Assembly: GCA_950097015.1 (NCBI GenBank)
Contig: CATNEN010000026.1
Location: 1,158,001 to 1,222,000, forward strand
Length of the DNA stretch: 64,000 nucleotides
Reading direction: 5' to 3'
From: Macrostomum hystrix
Lineage: Eukaryota > Platyhelminthes > Macrostomidae
Shown: positions 1 to 12,900 of the stretch, piece by piece
How positions within the stretch are numbered: position 1 is the first letter of the stretch
How the letters are laid out: each line of letters begins with the position of its first letter
Position numbers and translations under genes: made by a program
The notes under the pieces: generated by a model
What the model was told of the DNA's origin: nothing
What the model saw: only the letters and a program-made list of their open reading frames with translations
Databases searched by the model: none

Positions 1-318
1 TGTCCTCTTCTCTCCTCTCCTCTACTCTCCTCTCCTCTCCTGTCCTCTCCTCTCCTCTCCTTTCCTCTCCTCTCCTCTCTTCTCCTGTCCTCTCCTGTCC
101 TCTCCTCTCCTCTCCTCTCCTCTCCTCTCCTCTCCTCTCCTCTCCTGTCCTCTCCTCTCCTCTCCTCTCCTCTCCTCTCCTCTCCTCTCCTCTCCTTTCC
201 TCTCCTCTCCTCTCCTCTCCTGTCCTCTCCTGTCCTCTCCTCTCCTCTCCTCTCCTCTCCTCTTCTCTCCTCTCCTGTCTCCTCTCCTGTCCTGTCCTCT
301 CCTCTCCTCTCTCCGTTT
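1..318. repeat. Pyrimidine-rich TCTCC minisatellite
   Basis: This is a near-continuous array of TCTCC/TGTCC pentamers and decamers at the left edge, so its full length is unknown. It gives a purine-rich, Arg/Glu-only open frame on the minus strand, which is an artefact of the repeat. Confidence 0.9.
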
Positions 319-1126
319 CCTTCTGCCTCTGCATCTCTGCTTCCCTCTCCCACTCAGTGTTTTTCTCATTGTCTCTCCGTCTCTCCGTCTATTTTCCTCT
401 TTAAAGATCTCGAAAACTTAGTTTTAATCTCTGATCAATAATCTGCGAAGACCAAGCGACTAGGCCTAATTAGAGTAGTATATTGTTAGCACATTGTCGT
501 ATTAAAAAAATGACAAATAATTCCAAGGCAAAGCTGGCATGTTCTCCGATTCACATGATAATTATCTAATTATTTATTGCAAGGAAGCAAATAAGAATGT
601 GTCTACACTTGAGTAGCCACTCGATTGCAAAATAGCTATGAGTAAATCAAGTATCTAATTTCAGCTAAAGCAAGCTAGAATTCGTGCTTAATAACACAGG
701 ACAAGCTGGACAATAACTATTGCCGACTGATTCCAAAAGACTGAGAAGCATTAAAAACAGATGGCTACGCATTCAATGAATGACAGAACATTTTTCCTGC
801 CGTGATTGTCATCAAGTGACTAGGTGAGATGTGAGATGAGACAGTGTGAATAATGATGCCATTGTGAGATAGGACATTGTGAGCTCGAGAAAACGCATCG
901 ACAGGAAGCTTAAAAATTGTTTAAATTTGAAACACAAGAGATAATTGGGCAACGCTTAATCGTCATTCAAACTGCTGGTGTACCTTGTAGACAGGAGGGT
1001 TAAAGCCAATATGTAAAGCAAGTCAAAACACTGAATAGTAAAATGATTCATTTTGCAAGCCTTAGTTCCCGCAAAAGGCATGCGTAATTGCTATCACACT
1101 TTTAAACAGTTCGTACGAATCATCAG
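319..1126. other. Unannotated 3' flank of the RhoGAP gene
   Basis: This is AT-rich sequence without a convincing open frame. It lies downstream of the minus-strand RhoGAP gene and may hold its 3' UTR end. I see no other structure in it. Confidence 0.5.
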
Positions 1127-1490
1127 TTGTCGGCACAGATCAAAGAAATCATTTGCTGTCGGCACAGATCAAAGAAATCATGTGCTGTCGGCACAGATCA
1201 AAGAAATCATTTGCTGTCGGCACAGATCAAAGAAATCATGTGCTGTCGGCACAGATCAAAGAAATCATTTGCTGTCGGCACATATCAAAGAAATCATGTG
1301 CTGTCGGCACAGATCAAAGAAATCATTTGCTGTCGGCACATATCAAAGAAATCATGTGCTGTCGGCACAGATCAAAGAAATCATCTGCTGTCGGCACAGA
1401 TCAATGAATTCATCTGCTGTCGGCACAGATCAAACAAATCGTCAATTTGTCGGCACAGATCAAAAGAATCTTCTGTGTCGGCACAGATAA
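1127..1490. repeat. 29-bp tandem array, 3' flank of RhoGAP gene
   Basis: About 12-13 copies of a 29-bp unit with core CGGCACAGATCAAAGAAATC. Neighbouring units alternate between endings TTTGC and GTGC, so the central array is a 58-bp dimer; the last copies toward 1490 are degenerate. It begins about 10 bp beyond the RhoGAP stop codon and would lie in that gene's 3' UTR if transcribed. Open frames here come from the repeat. Confidence 0.9.
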
Positions 1491-1500
1491 GAAACTGTAG

Positions 1501-3853
1501 CTACTCAGCAGCTGGAGTAGTTGGGTCAGATGAGTCGAGTTCTTCGTCAATCTCCGGCAGTTCGCCCTTGATGTCCAGGATGCCATCAACGCCGCCGGTC
1601 GCTGGTCTCTGGTTGACTTCTCTGACGTGCCCGCCAGTTCCGCAGCGCAGAAGCAGCAGGGCTCGCACAAAGTCGGCCTCTCGCCTGGCGCAGTCGAAGG
1701 CCACCCGCGGGTCGGCGCTGGGACACCTCAGCAGGCTTGGCGCCAGCACCACGGCCAGCCCAGTAGCGTCCATCTTCGTGGCCCGCGCGGCGACCGGGTC
1801 GGCGAAGAACTGCTGCAGGAACTGCAGCAGGTGGTCCACCACCAGCCTGGATGCGAAGATGCGAAAATTCAGCTTTGTTCAATGAAAGTATGCGAAAATG
1901 TTTATATTTCTACTCTAAGTAGTGCATTCGGGAGTATCGATGAAGAATTTATTGCACCAATTATTATTGATCGCAGGAGGACCTGTTCAGCGGAGGCAGC
2001 TGCTGCAGCAGGCCGGCGGCCTCGATGGATTCGCCAGCTTGAAGCGCTTTGGCGTAGAGCGAGTGCGGAATCAGCGGCTCGGGCAGCTCGCGGTACCACA
2101 GTTTCAATAGGCTGGCAGCGACGCAGGCGTCAGTCAGCTGACTGCGACAGCCGGCGGGGTCCCAGAGCTCCAGCTGGGTGCGGGCCCGATTCACAGAGTC
2201 CGTGTCACCGGGGGCTCGGAAAATGCCCTCCGTGCTACGACCGTCGAGACGTTCCACTTCGCCAGCTAGAAATGCTGGAACCCAAGGAAGGCGCGGGTCC
2301 ATAGACTGGCCCGATGAAGGTGGGAAAAACAGCTGATTGCCTGCCAGCTGCTGCTGCTGCTGCTGCGCCAACAGCTCTGCCAGGCTACTGCCGAACACGC
2401 CGGGACTGAAGATCGTCTTCTGCAGTGAGCAATAAGCTCTTTGTATCATGAATTTAGCTGTAGCTTATTACCTAACCTACCTGTGTGTCATTACCTAATC
2501 TAGCTGTGTCTCTTTACATAATATACATGTGTCTCATTACCTAACCTACCTGTGTCTCATTACCTAACCTACCTGTGTCTCATTACCTAGCCTACCTATG
2601 TCTCATTAACTAACCTACACACTGTGTCTCGTTGCCTAATCTACCTTAGTCTACCAGGTGTCCCTGATCAGCCCGCAGCGTTACCTTGGCAACCAGCAGC
2701 TCGTCAATGCTAGGCATCTCGCGACCCCGCCGCGCTCCGATGGCCATGACTCGCTGAAGTCGGCGAAGACAAGCCGAAGCGCACTGCCTCTGCCAGCTGG
2801 TGGCGGCCTCCTCCGAACCTGGCTGCTGCCGCTGCTGCTGCTGCTGCTGCGTGTGACGCAACAGGAATCCCTCCAAGTAGGGTGCGAACTCTGCACTCGG
2901 CGGAAAGAATTGCAGACAAACAGCCAGCAGCTCCCAGCCCAGCTGCAGGCTGGCTTGCGAGGGGTTTCCCGTGAGCTGCTTGCACAGCTGCATCAGCTGC
3001 TCATCCCGCATCACCGGAAGCTGCAGGCCGCGAATCACCAGCTGTTTGGCCAGCTGCGGCTGCGACTGACTCACCCGACGGTCTCCCATGTAGCCGCGCA
3101 CCGCCTTGAAGCTGGCGGCCGATTCTCTCTTAGCCGTCAATGTCGATGAGGACAGAAGCGACGATGTCGACGATGTCTTCGCCCCGGCTGACGACGAACA
3201 ATTGAGCGACGACCAGGAGGCCGAGGCAGAGGTGGACGCCAGCAGCGGCTTGGCTAGGCCGTCGCGCGACCAGGTGAGCAGGCGGGCCGGGTTTCTGGTG
3301 CGACGGAACAGGGACAGGGCCCAGCCGGGTGGCGGCGGCGACTGCTGCGGCTGCTGCTGCTGATATGTACTTGCCGGTTGGAACATTGTGTTCTGTAAGC
3401 AGATTTATGGGCTTTGGCAGCACTTTGGCACAGTAGCATTTTCGTGGCCCCATTCTTAACCATTCTCTGACCCTTAAGCACACCCAGGCACACAAATGCT
3501 GTACTCAGGCACATTCTCACACAGGTGTGTACATCAGTGTACTCTGACACCATGAGCCAACAGCAAGCCTAACTCACCAGCAATGTCGCAGGAGTGGCTG
3601 ACGCCGCAACAGCCGATGTCGAGGCGGAAGTGGTTGTATCAACCGTGGTTCCGTCTGAGCTAACAGACAGCGTGCTCTGCGACCAGCGACTTCCACCGAT
3701 GCCCGACGTTGCAGACATCGGCGACGGCGACGGCGACGGCGACGGCGGCGGCGGCGGAAGTGACGGTGGCGGCGGCAGCGGCACGGGTTTCTGATGCGAC
3801 CTCGTCGGGCATATCGGATTGGTTCTTGGAAAAGGACGTGGCGTTCGCACTGA

Positions 3854-3935
<82 letters not shown>

Positions 3936-6900
3936 ACGGTTGAGTAGCCCTGCTCAGTGCCATTGCTGCCTTGCGGGCCGCATCTTAACGATAGGGCGAC
4001 TGAAGGCGCTGCCGAAGCAGCAGCAGCAGCAGCAGCAGGACTCGGGGCCGGCGACCAGGAACTCTGGACCGAATGTCGAGGGTAGCGCTGGAAGAAAATA
4101 GAGAAATGCGAATTCACTGTCGAATGTCCAACGCCTGGTTCTTTGTAGCTTTCATCCACTTCCAGTCTCTTTTCTCCATCTCTGCCCTCACTTTCTCCCT
4201 TCATTTCTCCCTTCATTTCTGCCTTCATTTCTGCCTTCATTTCTGCCTTCATTTCTGCCTTCATTTCTGCCTTCATTTCTCCCTTCATTTCTCCCTTCAT
4301 TTCTCCCTTCATTTCTGCCTTCATTTCTCCCTTCATTTCTGCCTTCATTTCTGCCTTCATTTCTGCCTTCATTTCTGCCTTCATTTCTGCCTTCATTTCT
4401 GCCTTCATTTCTGCCTTCATTTCTGCCTTCATTTCTGCCTTCATTTCTCCCTTCATTTCTGCCTTCATTTCTGCCTTCATTTCTGCCTTCATTTCTCCGT
4501 TCATTTCTCCCTTCATTTCCGCCTTCATTTCTGCCTTCATTTCTGCCTTCATTTCTGCCTTCATTTCTGCCTTCATTTCTGCCTTCATTTCTGCCTTCAT
4601 TTCTGCCTTCATTTCTGCCTTCATTTCTCCCTTCATTTCTGCCTTCATTTCTGCCTTCATTTCTCCCTTCATTTCTCCCTTCATTTCTCCCTTCATTTCC
4701 GCCTTCATTTCTGACTCAACTAAGCACTCCTAGAACTTTGGATCTCATTATAAATTATTCGTGTTCCCAGACAATCTTTAAGGTTAAAAGGATATTTAAA
4801 AAATTAGCAGCCGAAATGAAGATGCCGATGGGAATAATAGGGATAAAAGTGCACCAGTCTGAAAGTGTCTCCTCCCAGTCTCTCTGCTAACCCAGATCCC
4901 ACCCGAGCCGAGGTCGAGCGATCCGAAATTCTAATTTCTGTGCGTCCCACCCACCACTTTGCAGACGAAACGTAAAATGCACTTTTCGTGCTGTTTTCTT
5001 TCTTATCTTTCTTCGAATTGCTGCTCCGCTCGCAGAAGAAATATACGGTATTATATACATGTCTAATAACTGGGACAAATCTTCAGTAGGCAGCAGTTTA
5101 ATTCGCACCTGGCGGAAAATAATGCTTTGGAGTGCAAGCCTAATCGATAATGGAGAAATTTCTTGGAAGAAATTTAATTTTATATTCGGATAAAGCTGTT
5201 TCAGCTAAAATGCATAAAAAAGAACCCACGTACGATTCCTTTTACAATTCCTTCTTCGATTCCTTCTACGATTCCTTCTTCGATTCCATCTACGATTCCT
5301 TCTTCGATTCCATCTACGATTCCTTCTTCGATTCCATCTACGATTCCTTCTTCGATTCCATCTACGATTCCATCTTCGATTCCTTCTTTAATTCCTTCCA
5401 CGACTCCTTCTACGATTCTTTCTGCGATTCCTTCTTTGATTCCTTCTTCGATTCCTTCTACGATTCCTTCTTCGATTCCATCTACGATTCCTTCTTCGAT
5501 TCCATCTACGATTCCTTCTTCGATTCCATCTACGATTCCTTCTTCGATTCCATCTACGATTCCTTCTTCGATTCCTTCTACGATTCCTTCTTCGATTCCA
5601 TCTACGATTCCTTCTTCGATTCCATCTACGATTCCATCTTCGATTCCTTCTTTAATTCCTTCCACGACTCCTTCTACGATTCTTTCTGCGATTCCTTCTA
5701 CGATTCCTTCTACAATTCTTTCTACGATTCCTTCTACGATTCCTTCCACGATTTTTTCCGAGATTCTAGCTACAATTCTTTTGCTTCTGTAGCCTAAAAT
5801 GGAATGGAAAATGGGAAAATGCCATTCAAAGTTCCTTTGACAGGCCCGCATCTGAACGGCATAGATGAATGACCGAATGTGAAGTGGGTGAGGGAGAGAG
5901 TTTCAGAATGAAGTGTACGATGGAAGCGATCGAGTAGGTAGTGGCAATGGGCGGGTCTAGACTCCAGGGAATAGCTCTGCCGCTTACAATAGTTGGGGAT
6001 GCAAAAAGAAAATGTAGCTCCCAGAATACTGCCAATTCATGGTCATGCACTGCGGAGCAATGGCTGGCGGGTGGGCCCAGTTCCCAGGACAACCCCCAGA
6101 GGAAACATTAAAAGATGGAGATGGAGCCCGAGTTGCTCCTTTTCGGCACCCCCGCAACATCCGCGTTCTTTATCTGCCGCCTTTATAGCACTTTTCATTC
6201 ACAGTGCGACATCTGGCTCCGCAAGTAGTGGCTGAGATATGTTTAATGAGATTCCACTTCAGCTGCGATTCTTTCCTATGATTCCATCCTCCAAGCCTAG
6301 CTGCGATTCCATCCTCCGAGTCTAGCTGCGATTCCATCCTCCGAGTCTAGCTGCGATTCCATCCTCCCAGTCTAGCTGCGATTCCTTTCTATGATTTCAT
6401 CCTCCGAGTCTAGCTGCGATTCCATCCTCCCAGTCTAGCTGCGACTCCTTTCTATGATTTCATCCTCCGAGTCTAGCTGCGATTCCTTTCTATGATTTCA
6501 TCCTCCGAGTCTAGCTGCGATTCCATCCTCCCAGTCTAGCTGCGATTCCTTTCTATGATTTCATCCTCCGAGTCTAGCTGCGATTCCATCCTCCCAGTCT
6601 AGCTGCGACTCCTTTCTATGATTTCATCCTCCGAGTCTAGCTGCGATTCCTGTCTCCGAGCCTAGCTACGATTCCTTCCTCCGAGGCTTGCTACGATTCC
6701 TTACTTCAAGTCTAGCTGCGATTCCATCCTCTGAGTCTAGCTGCGATTCCATCCTCCTAGTCTAGCTGCGATTCCTTTCTATGATTCCATCCTCTGAGTC
6801 TAGCTGCGATTCCTCTCTCCGAGCCTAGCTACGATTCTTTCCTCCGAGCCTAGCTACAATTTGTTCCTCCGAGTCTTGCTACGATTCCTGTCTCCGAGTC

Positions 6901-9885
6901 TTGCTACGATTCCTTACTCCAAGTCTAGCTGCGATTCATCCTCCGAGTCCAGCTACGATTCCATCCTCCTAGTCTAGCTGCGATTCCTTACTCCAAGTCT
7001 AGCTGCAATTCCATCCTTAAATCTAGCTGCGATTCCATCCTCTGAGTCGAGTCTAGCTACGATTCCATCCTCTGAGTCGAGTCTAGCTGCGATTCCATCC
7101 TCTGAGTCGAGTCTAGCTACGATTCCATCCTCCTAGTCTAGCTACGATTCCGTCCTCCTAGTCTAGCTGCGATTCCATCCTGCGAGTCTAGCTGCGATAT
7201 CTTCCTCCGAGTCTTGCAGCGATTCCTATCTTTGGTTCTTGCTTTTTTACCTTCTTACCTTATCTTACCATTTCTTCTAGCTACGATTCCTTTTTCTGAT
7301 TTCTAATGGAATTAATCTAAGTTTTTCAAGAAATTTTCCCTTGAAAACTGTTACGTAATCAGTCATTAAAGCAGCCCTTTACGTTTAGACCCCTAAAAAT
7401 CCAGTTTAGCGATGAAAATCAGATTAAAAAGAACCTGCTGTCACTCCCGCAGCAGGTGTGACGAAGGAATAACATTTCTTGCTTATTTAACGTGTCTGAA
7501 ACACTTTGTTTTCTTTCAGCATGGTATTTGGACGGGACACAATATTTCAAGTTAGCTCGGGTTTATCCAAGCTTGGAAAACGAGCACTCTGAAACACGAG
7601 CACTCTGGAACACGAGCACTCGGGAACACAAGCACTCTTAGAACACGAGCAGTCTGGAACACGAGCACTCTTAAAAAACGAGCACTCTGGAACATCAACA
7701 CTCTGGAACATCAGCACTCTGGAGCACGAGCACTCTGGAATACGAGCACTCTTAGAACACGAGCACTCTGGAACACGAGCACTCTGGAACACGAGCACTC
7801 TTAAAAAACGAGCACTCTGGAACATCAGCACTCTGGAGCACGAGCACTCTGGAATACGAGCACTCTTAGAACACGAGCACTCTGGAACACGAGCACTCTG
7901 GAACACGAGCACTCTGGAACACGAGCACTCTGGAACACGAGCACTCTTAAAAAACGAGCACTCTGGAACATCAGCACTCTGGAACATCAGCACTCTGGAA
8001 CATCAGCACTCTGGAACATCAGCACTCTGGAGCACGAGCACTCTGGAACACGAGCACTCTTAGAACACGAGCACTCTTAGAACACGAGCACTCTTAGAAC
8101 ACGAGCACTCTTAGAACACGAGCACTCTGGAACACGAGCACTCTTAGAACACGAGCACTCTGGAACACGAGCACTCTTAAAAAACGAGCACTTTGGAACA
8201 TCAGCACTCTGGAACATCAGCACTCTGGAACATCAGCACTCTGGAACATCACCACTCTGGAACATCAGCACTCTGGAACATCAGCACTCTGGAACATCAG
8301 CACTCTGGAACATCAGCACTCTGGAGCACGAGCACTCTGGAACATCAGCACTCTGGAACATCAGCACTCTGGAACATCAGCACTCTGGAGCACGAGCACT
8401 CTGGAACATCAGCACTCTGGAACATCACCACTCTGGAACATCAGCACTCTGGAACATCAGCACTCTGGAACATCAGCACTCTGGAACATCAGCACTCTGG
8501 AACATCACCACTCTGGAACATCACCACTCTGGAACATCAGCACTCTGGAACATCAGCACTCTGGAGCACGAGCACTCTGGAACACGAGCACTCTTAGAAC
8601 ACGAGCACTCTTAGAACACGAGCACTCTGGAACACGAGCACTCTTAGAACACGAGCACTCTTAGAACACGAGCACTCTGGAACACGAGCACTCTTAGAAC
8701 ACGAGCACTCTGGAACACGAGCACTCTTAAAAAACGAGCACTTTGGAACATCAGCACTCTGGAACATCACCACTCTGGAACATCAGCACTCTGGAACATC
8801 AGCACTCTGGAACATCAGCACTCTGGAACATCAGCACTCTGAAACATCAGCACTCTGGAGCACGAGCACTCTGGAACACGAGCACTCTTAGAACACGAGC
8901 ACTCTTAGAACACGAGCACTCTGGAACACGAGCACTCTTAGAACACGAGCACTCTGGAACACGAGCACTCTTAAAAAACGAGCACTTTGGAACATCAGCA
9001 CTCTGGAACATCACCACTCTGGAACATCAGCACTCTGGAACATCAGCACTCTGGAACATCAGCACTCTGGAACATCACCACTCTGGAACATCAGCACTCT
9101 GGAACATCAGCACTCTGGAACATCAGCACTCTGGAACATCACCACTCTGGAACATCACCACTCTGGAACACGGCAGATCAAAAGCGCGGTCCTGTTTTAG
9201 TATGTTAATCAGTTTGCTGAGCTAAAACAAATTTAACTATTGGTCACAATTAAATTCAGCACAGTCACCACAATAACAGGCCTCTTCAACAAGCTAGTGC
9301 AACAGTCAAGTGGGTAATATTGATTGCGTAATTCATTCAGCCGGTTGGCTGCGAGGCATTGTGCGGATACTGCTGCCATCTCGGCCCTTTAAATAGAGAA
9401 GAGCGAAGGAACACTTGAGGACAAGGCGGAGTGGGGGGTGGCTGGAGCAAACTTGCCTGACCATTTTCTTCTTCACAATCATTTTTTCTAACTTACTACT
9501 CTGGCACAGCAATAACCGGTTATGTAATAGTCCCACAGTTGAGTTGCCTATAAGGATAATAAAATACCTATTGAGAAACTGTAGTAGGCTCCTTGTTGGG
9601 TTGAAACGAAGATGGACAGAATGTATTAATCATAACTCTGGCAGCCCAGATTTCTCATTAGCTAAGTTCAGGATTTGTAAAATTGTTAAATTGTGGGGGT
9701 TTGAGCGAAGGACACACGACTTTAAGGTCGGAGGTTCGATTCTTCAACAATTGGAACAATTTGTACCCTCTAGTATTGTTTCATTTCACCCAGCGGTTAA
9801 ATAGGTACGAGCATCAGCATTGGATAATTGAGGGTGGGTGTGGCATCGTTACACCAGTCCATGGACTGAACAGTCGTACGCAGCC

Positions 9886-9960
<75 letters not shown>

Positions 9961-12900
9961 TTGAGTCTTGAAGCTCTCACATATCGATAGAAAATGAATT
10001 AGTTTCGGGTTAAGCAGGCAGGCTTAAATCTCAAAAATGAAGCAAAACCGAGGTCACGAAGCTAACGCTGATTTCAGCTGAGTTCTTAGAAATCGTTGGT
10101 TTAAACCCCGGATCGGGTTGAATTGATTGCATCTAGCTCGAGTATCTGACGGAATCCCTCGGAAAGTCACGGATTGAAAGTACAAAGTGAAAGCAGCTCC
10201 TCACCCGGTTACCAATAGCCCTTGGAGATGTAACTTTCTACAACCTGAATGTAATATTAAGATTGCATAATCGTATTTTTTCATAGGGACTTGGCCAATG
10301 TACCGCCCGCTGATAATGACCAGAACATTGAAATAGTAAAGAAATCATGCAGCTCGAGCTATTTTGCGGTGTTGCCGCCCTCATAGATGGCAGGGTCGGA
10401 GCTGGCTGGATCGAGTGGGCTGGGGTGCTGCCAGCCCGATGCGTCATCCCGATACCGATGGATGTTAAAGCAGCCAGGCCTAGTCAAAAACAAGCCTGCC
10501 TTTCATATCCCTTCATATTCACTGGCCCAGTTAGCCAAGAATTGGGAAACGTGCGAGGTCAGGCGGTCTGGGCGAGAGTGAAGAATTAAAGAAAAAGTTC
10601 TACTTTTTGCTGTGCATAAATGCGTCTTTTATAATGATCTTTTTCGTTAATATGGAATTATATAATTAGTTCGAGTAAGTGCAGGAAGGCACTAAGTCTG
10701 CCCGTTCCGCTGACTCCTGAGCACACACGCACACAGATACCGTACGCAGGCATATGCTCAAATAGGTGTGTACGTCTGCCACGACTTTCTCATCGTCAGG
10801 CAGTGTCTTTGGGTGGTTGGCCGTCAATGGCGTAAACAATGCCCCACAACAAAACTTCTAACCGCGACTGCGCCCCCAAATGAATATTGGCCTCGCCGTG
10901 GAATCGTGCTCAGGGACCTTAGTGCTAACGCAAACGCTTTGCCACTCACTCCTTCTAACTATCATCGAATGTCCTCTTAATTCGTCGAATTTCTGGATTT
11001 TTTCCAAACCTGAACAATGTAAATTACTGTAAGCTAGCCTAGATACGAATTGGCGGTTATTACATGGCCCTACTTCATCTCCCCGTACCCCCAGCACACA
11101 GAATCAGCCCGCAATAGTAAGCCCCGGTGTTTCCCGTAGGCGGTCGAAGAAGCGTCAGAAAGAACTGAAAAGCTTTTTAACTATGCGGATAGCCAGGTAG
11201 CAGCTGAGGCGGCTAGAGGTTTAAATTGGTCCGCAGTATACGCTGTGCCTCCTGACCCAAGACACACACAGGCCCAGTGAGGCCGGAGAATTTCAAACGC
11301 TACAACAGGGGGGCAGGCTAGATATCCGTACAGGTATCAGGAATGGGATTACTTCCCTCTTTCCCTGTCTAATTTTTCCCCCGATTACACTACACAGTGC
11401 GGGTCATCGAGGTAGTCTTTGGCTGTGGTGGTTGTGCGCACAGCTACAGTTACAGACAGCGGGTTGTGCGTAAAAAACACGAGTTGTCAAAGACGCACTG
11501 CCCACATAAAGTCACAATAGGCAACGCGTAACTTCACGCAACAACTAAATTCACAGATGTGGGGGTAGAAAACATTTTCATCTAGTTATGCACTGGGACA
11601 GCTGGGTGTCTCAGCTTGTTCACCAACAAATTGAACGACAGAATAGACTGAATTCATTCAGCTTGAGCTTCCGTTTTTCATTGTTATTTTGCAATTGTGA
11701 TTCTAACATACGAGCTTCAACTCCTGCTGCGATTCTAGCTGTAGCTCCTGATGCGATTCTAGCTGTAGCTCCTGCTGCGATTCTAGCTTCAACTCCTGCT
11801 GCGATTCTAGCTACAACTCCTGCTGCGATTCTAGCTACAACTCCTGCTGCGATTCTAGCTACAACTCCTGCTGCGATTCTAGCTACAACTCCTGCTGCGA
11901 TTCTAGCTACAACTCCTGCTGCGATTCTAGCTACAACTCCTGCTGCGATTCTAGCTACAACTCCTGCTGCGATTCTAGCTACAACTCCTGCTGCGATTCT
12001 AGCTACAACTCCTGCTGCGATTCTAGCTACAACTCCTGCTGCGATTCTAGCTACAACTCCTGCTGCGATTCTAGCTACAACTCCTGCTGCGATTCTAGCT
12101 ACAACTCCTGCTGCGATTCTAGCTGTAGCTCCTGCTGCGATTCTAGCTACAACTCCTGCTGCGATTCTAGCTACAACTCCTGCTGCGATTCTAGCTACAA
12201 CTCCTGCTGCGATTCTAGCTACAACTCCTGCTGCGATTCTAGCTACAACTCCTGCTGCGATTCTAGCTACAACTCCTGCTGCGATTCTAGCTACAACTCC
12301 TGCTGCGATTCTAGCTACAACTCCTGCTGCGATTCTAGCTACAACTCCTGCTGCGATTCTAGCTACAACTCCTGCTGCGATTCTAGCTACAACTCCTGCT
12401 GCGATTCTAGCTACAACTCCTGCTGCGATTCTAGCTACAACTCCTGCTGCGATTCTAGCTACAACTCCTGCTGCGATTCTAGCTGTAGCTCCTGCTGCGA
12501 TTCTAGCTACAACTCCTGCTGCGATTCTAGCTACAACTCCTGCTGCGATTCTAGCTACAACTCCTGCTGCGATTCTAGCTACAACTCCTGCTGCGATTCT
12601 AGCTACAACTCCTGCTGCGATTCTAGCTACAACTCCTGCTGCGATTCTAGCTACAACTCCTGCTGCGATTCTAGCTACAACTCCTGCTGCGATTCTAGCT
12701 ACAACTCCTGCTGCGATTCTAGCTACAACTCCTGCTGCGATTCTAGCTACAACTCCTGCTGCGATTCTAGCTACGACTCCTGCTGCGATTCTAGCTACAA
12801 CTCCTGCTGCGATTCTAGCTACAACTCCTGCTGCGATTCTAGCTACAACTCCTGCTGCGATTCTAGCTACAACTCCTGCTGCGATTCTAGCTACAACTCC

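Noticed and set aside
1127-1490. 29-bp repeats resembling a CRISPR array
   Set aside because: Units are directly adjacent with no unique spacers, and the context is animal.
3569-4708. 379-codon minus-strand frame beginning with Met-Lys-Ala-Glu repeats
   Set aside because: The real exon starts at 4087 after a good acceptor. The upstream MKAE repeats are translated 12-bp satellite.
5150-5851. Asp/Ser/Phe and Glu/Gly/Ile repeat open frames on both strands
   Set aside because: They are products of the 12-bp satellite period; open on both strands and without other sequence.
7547-9225. His/Ser/Thr-rich repeat open frames
   Set aside because: A 16-bp satellite read through; no start context, domain or splice structure.
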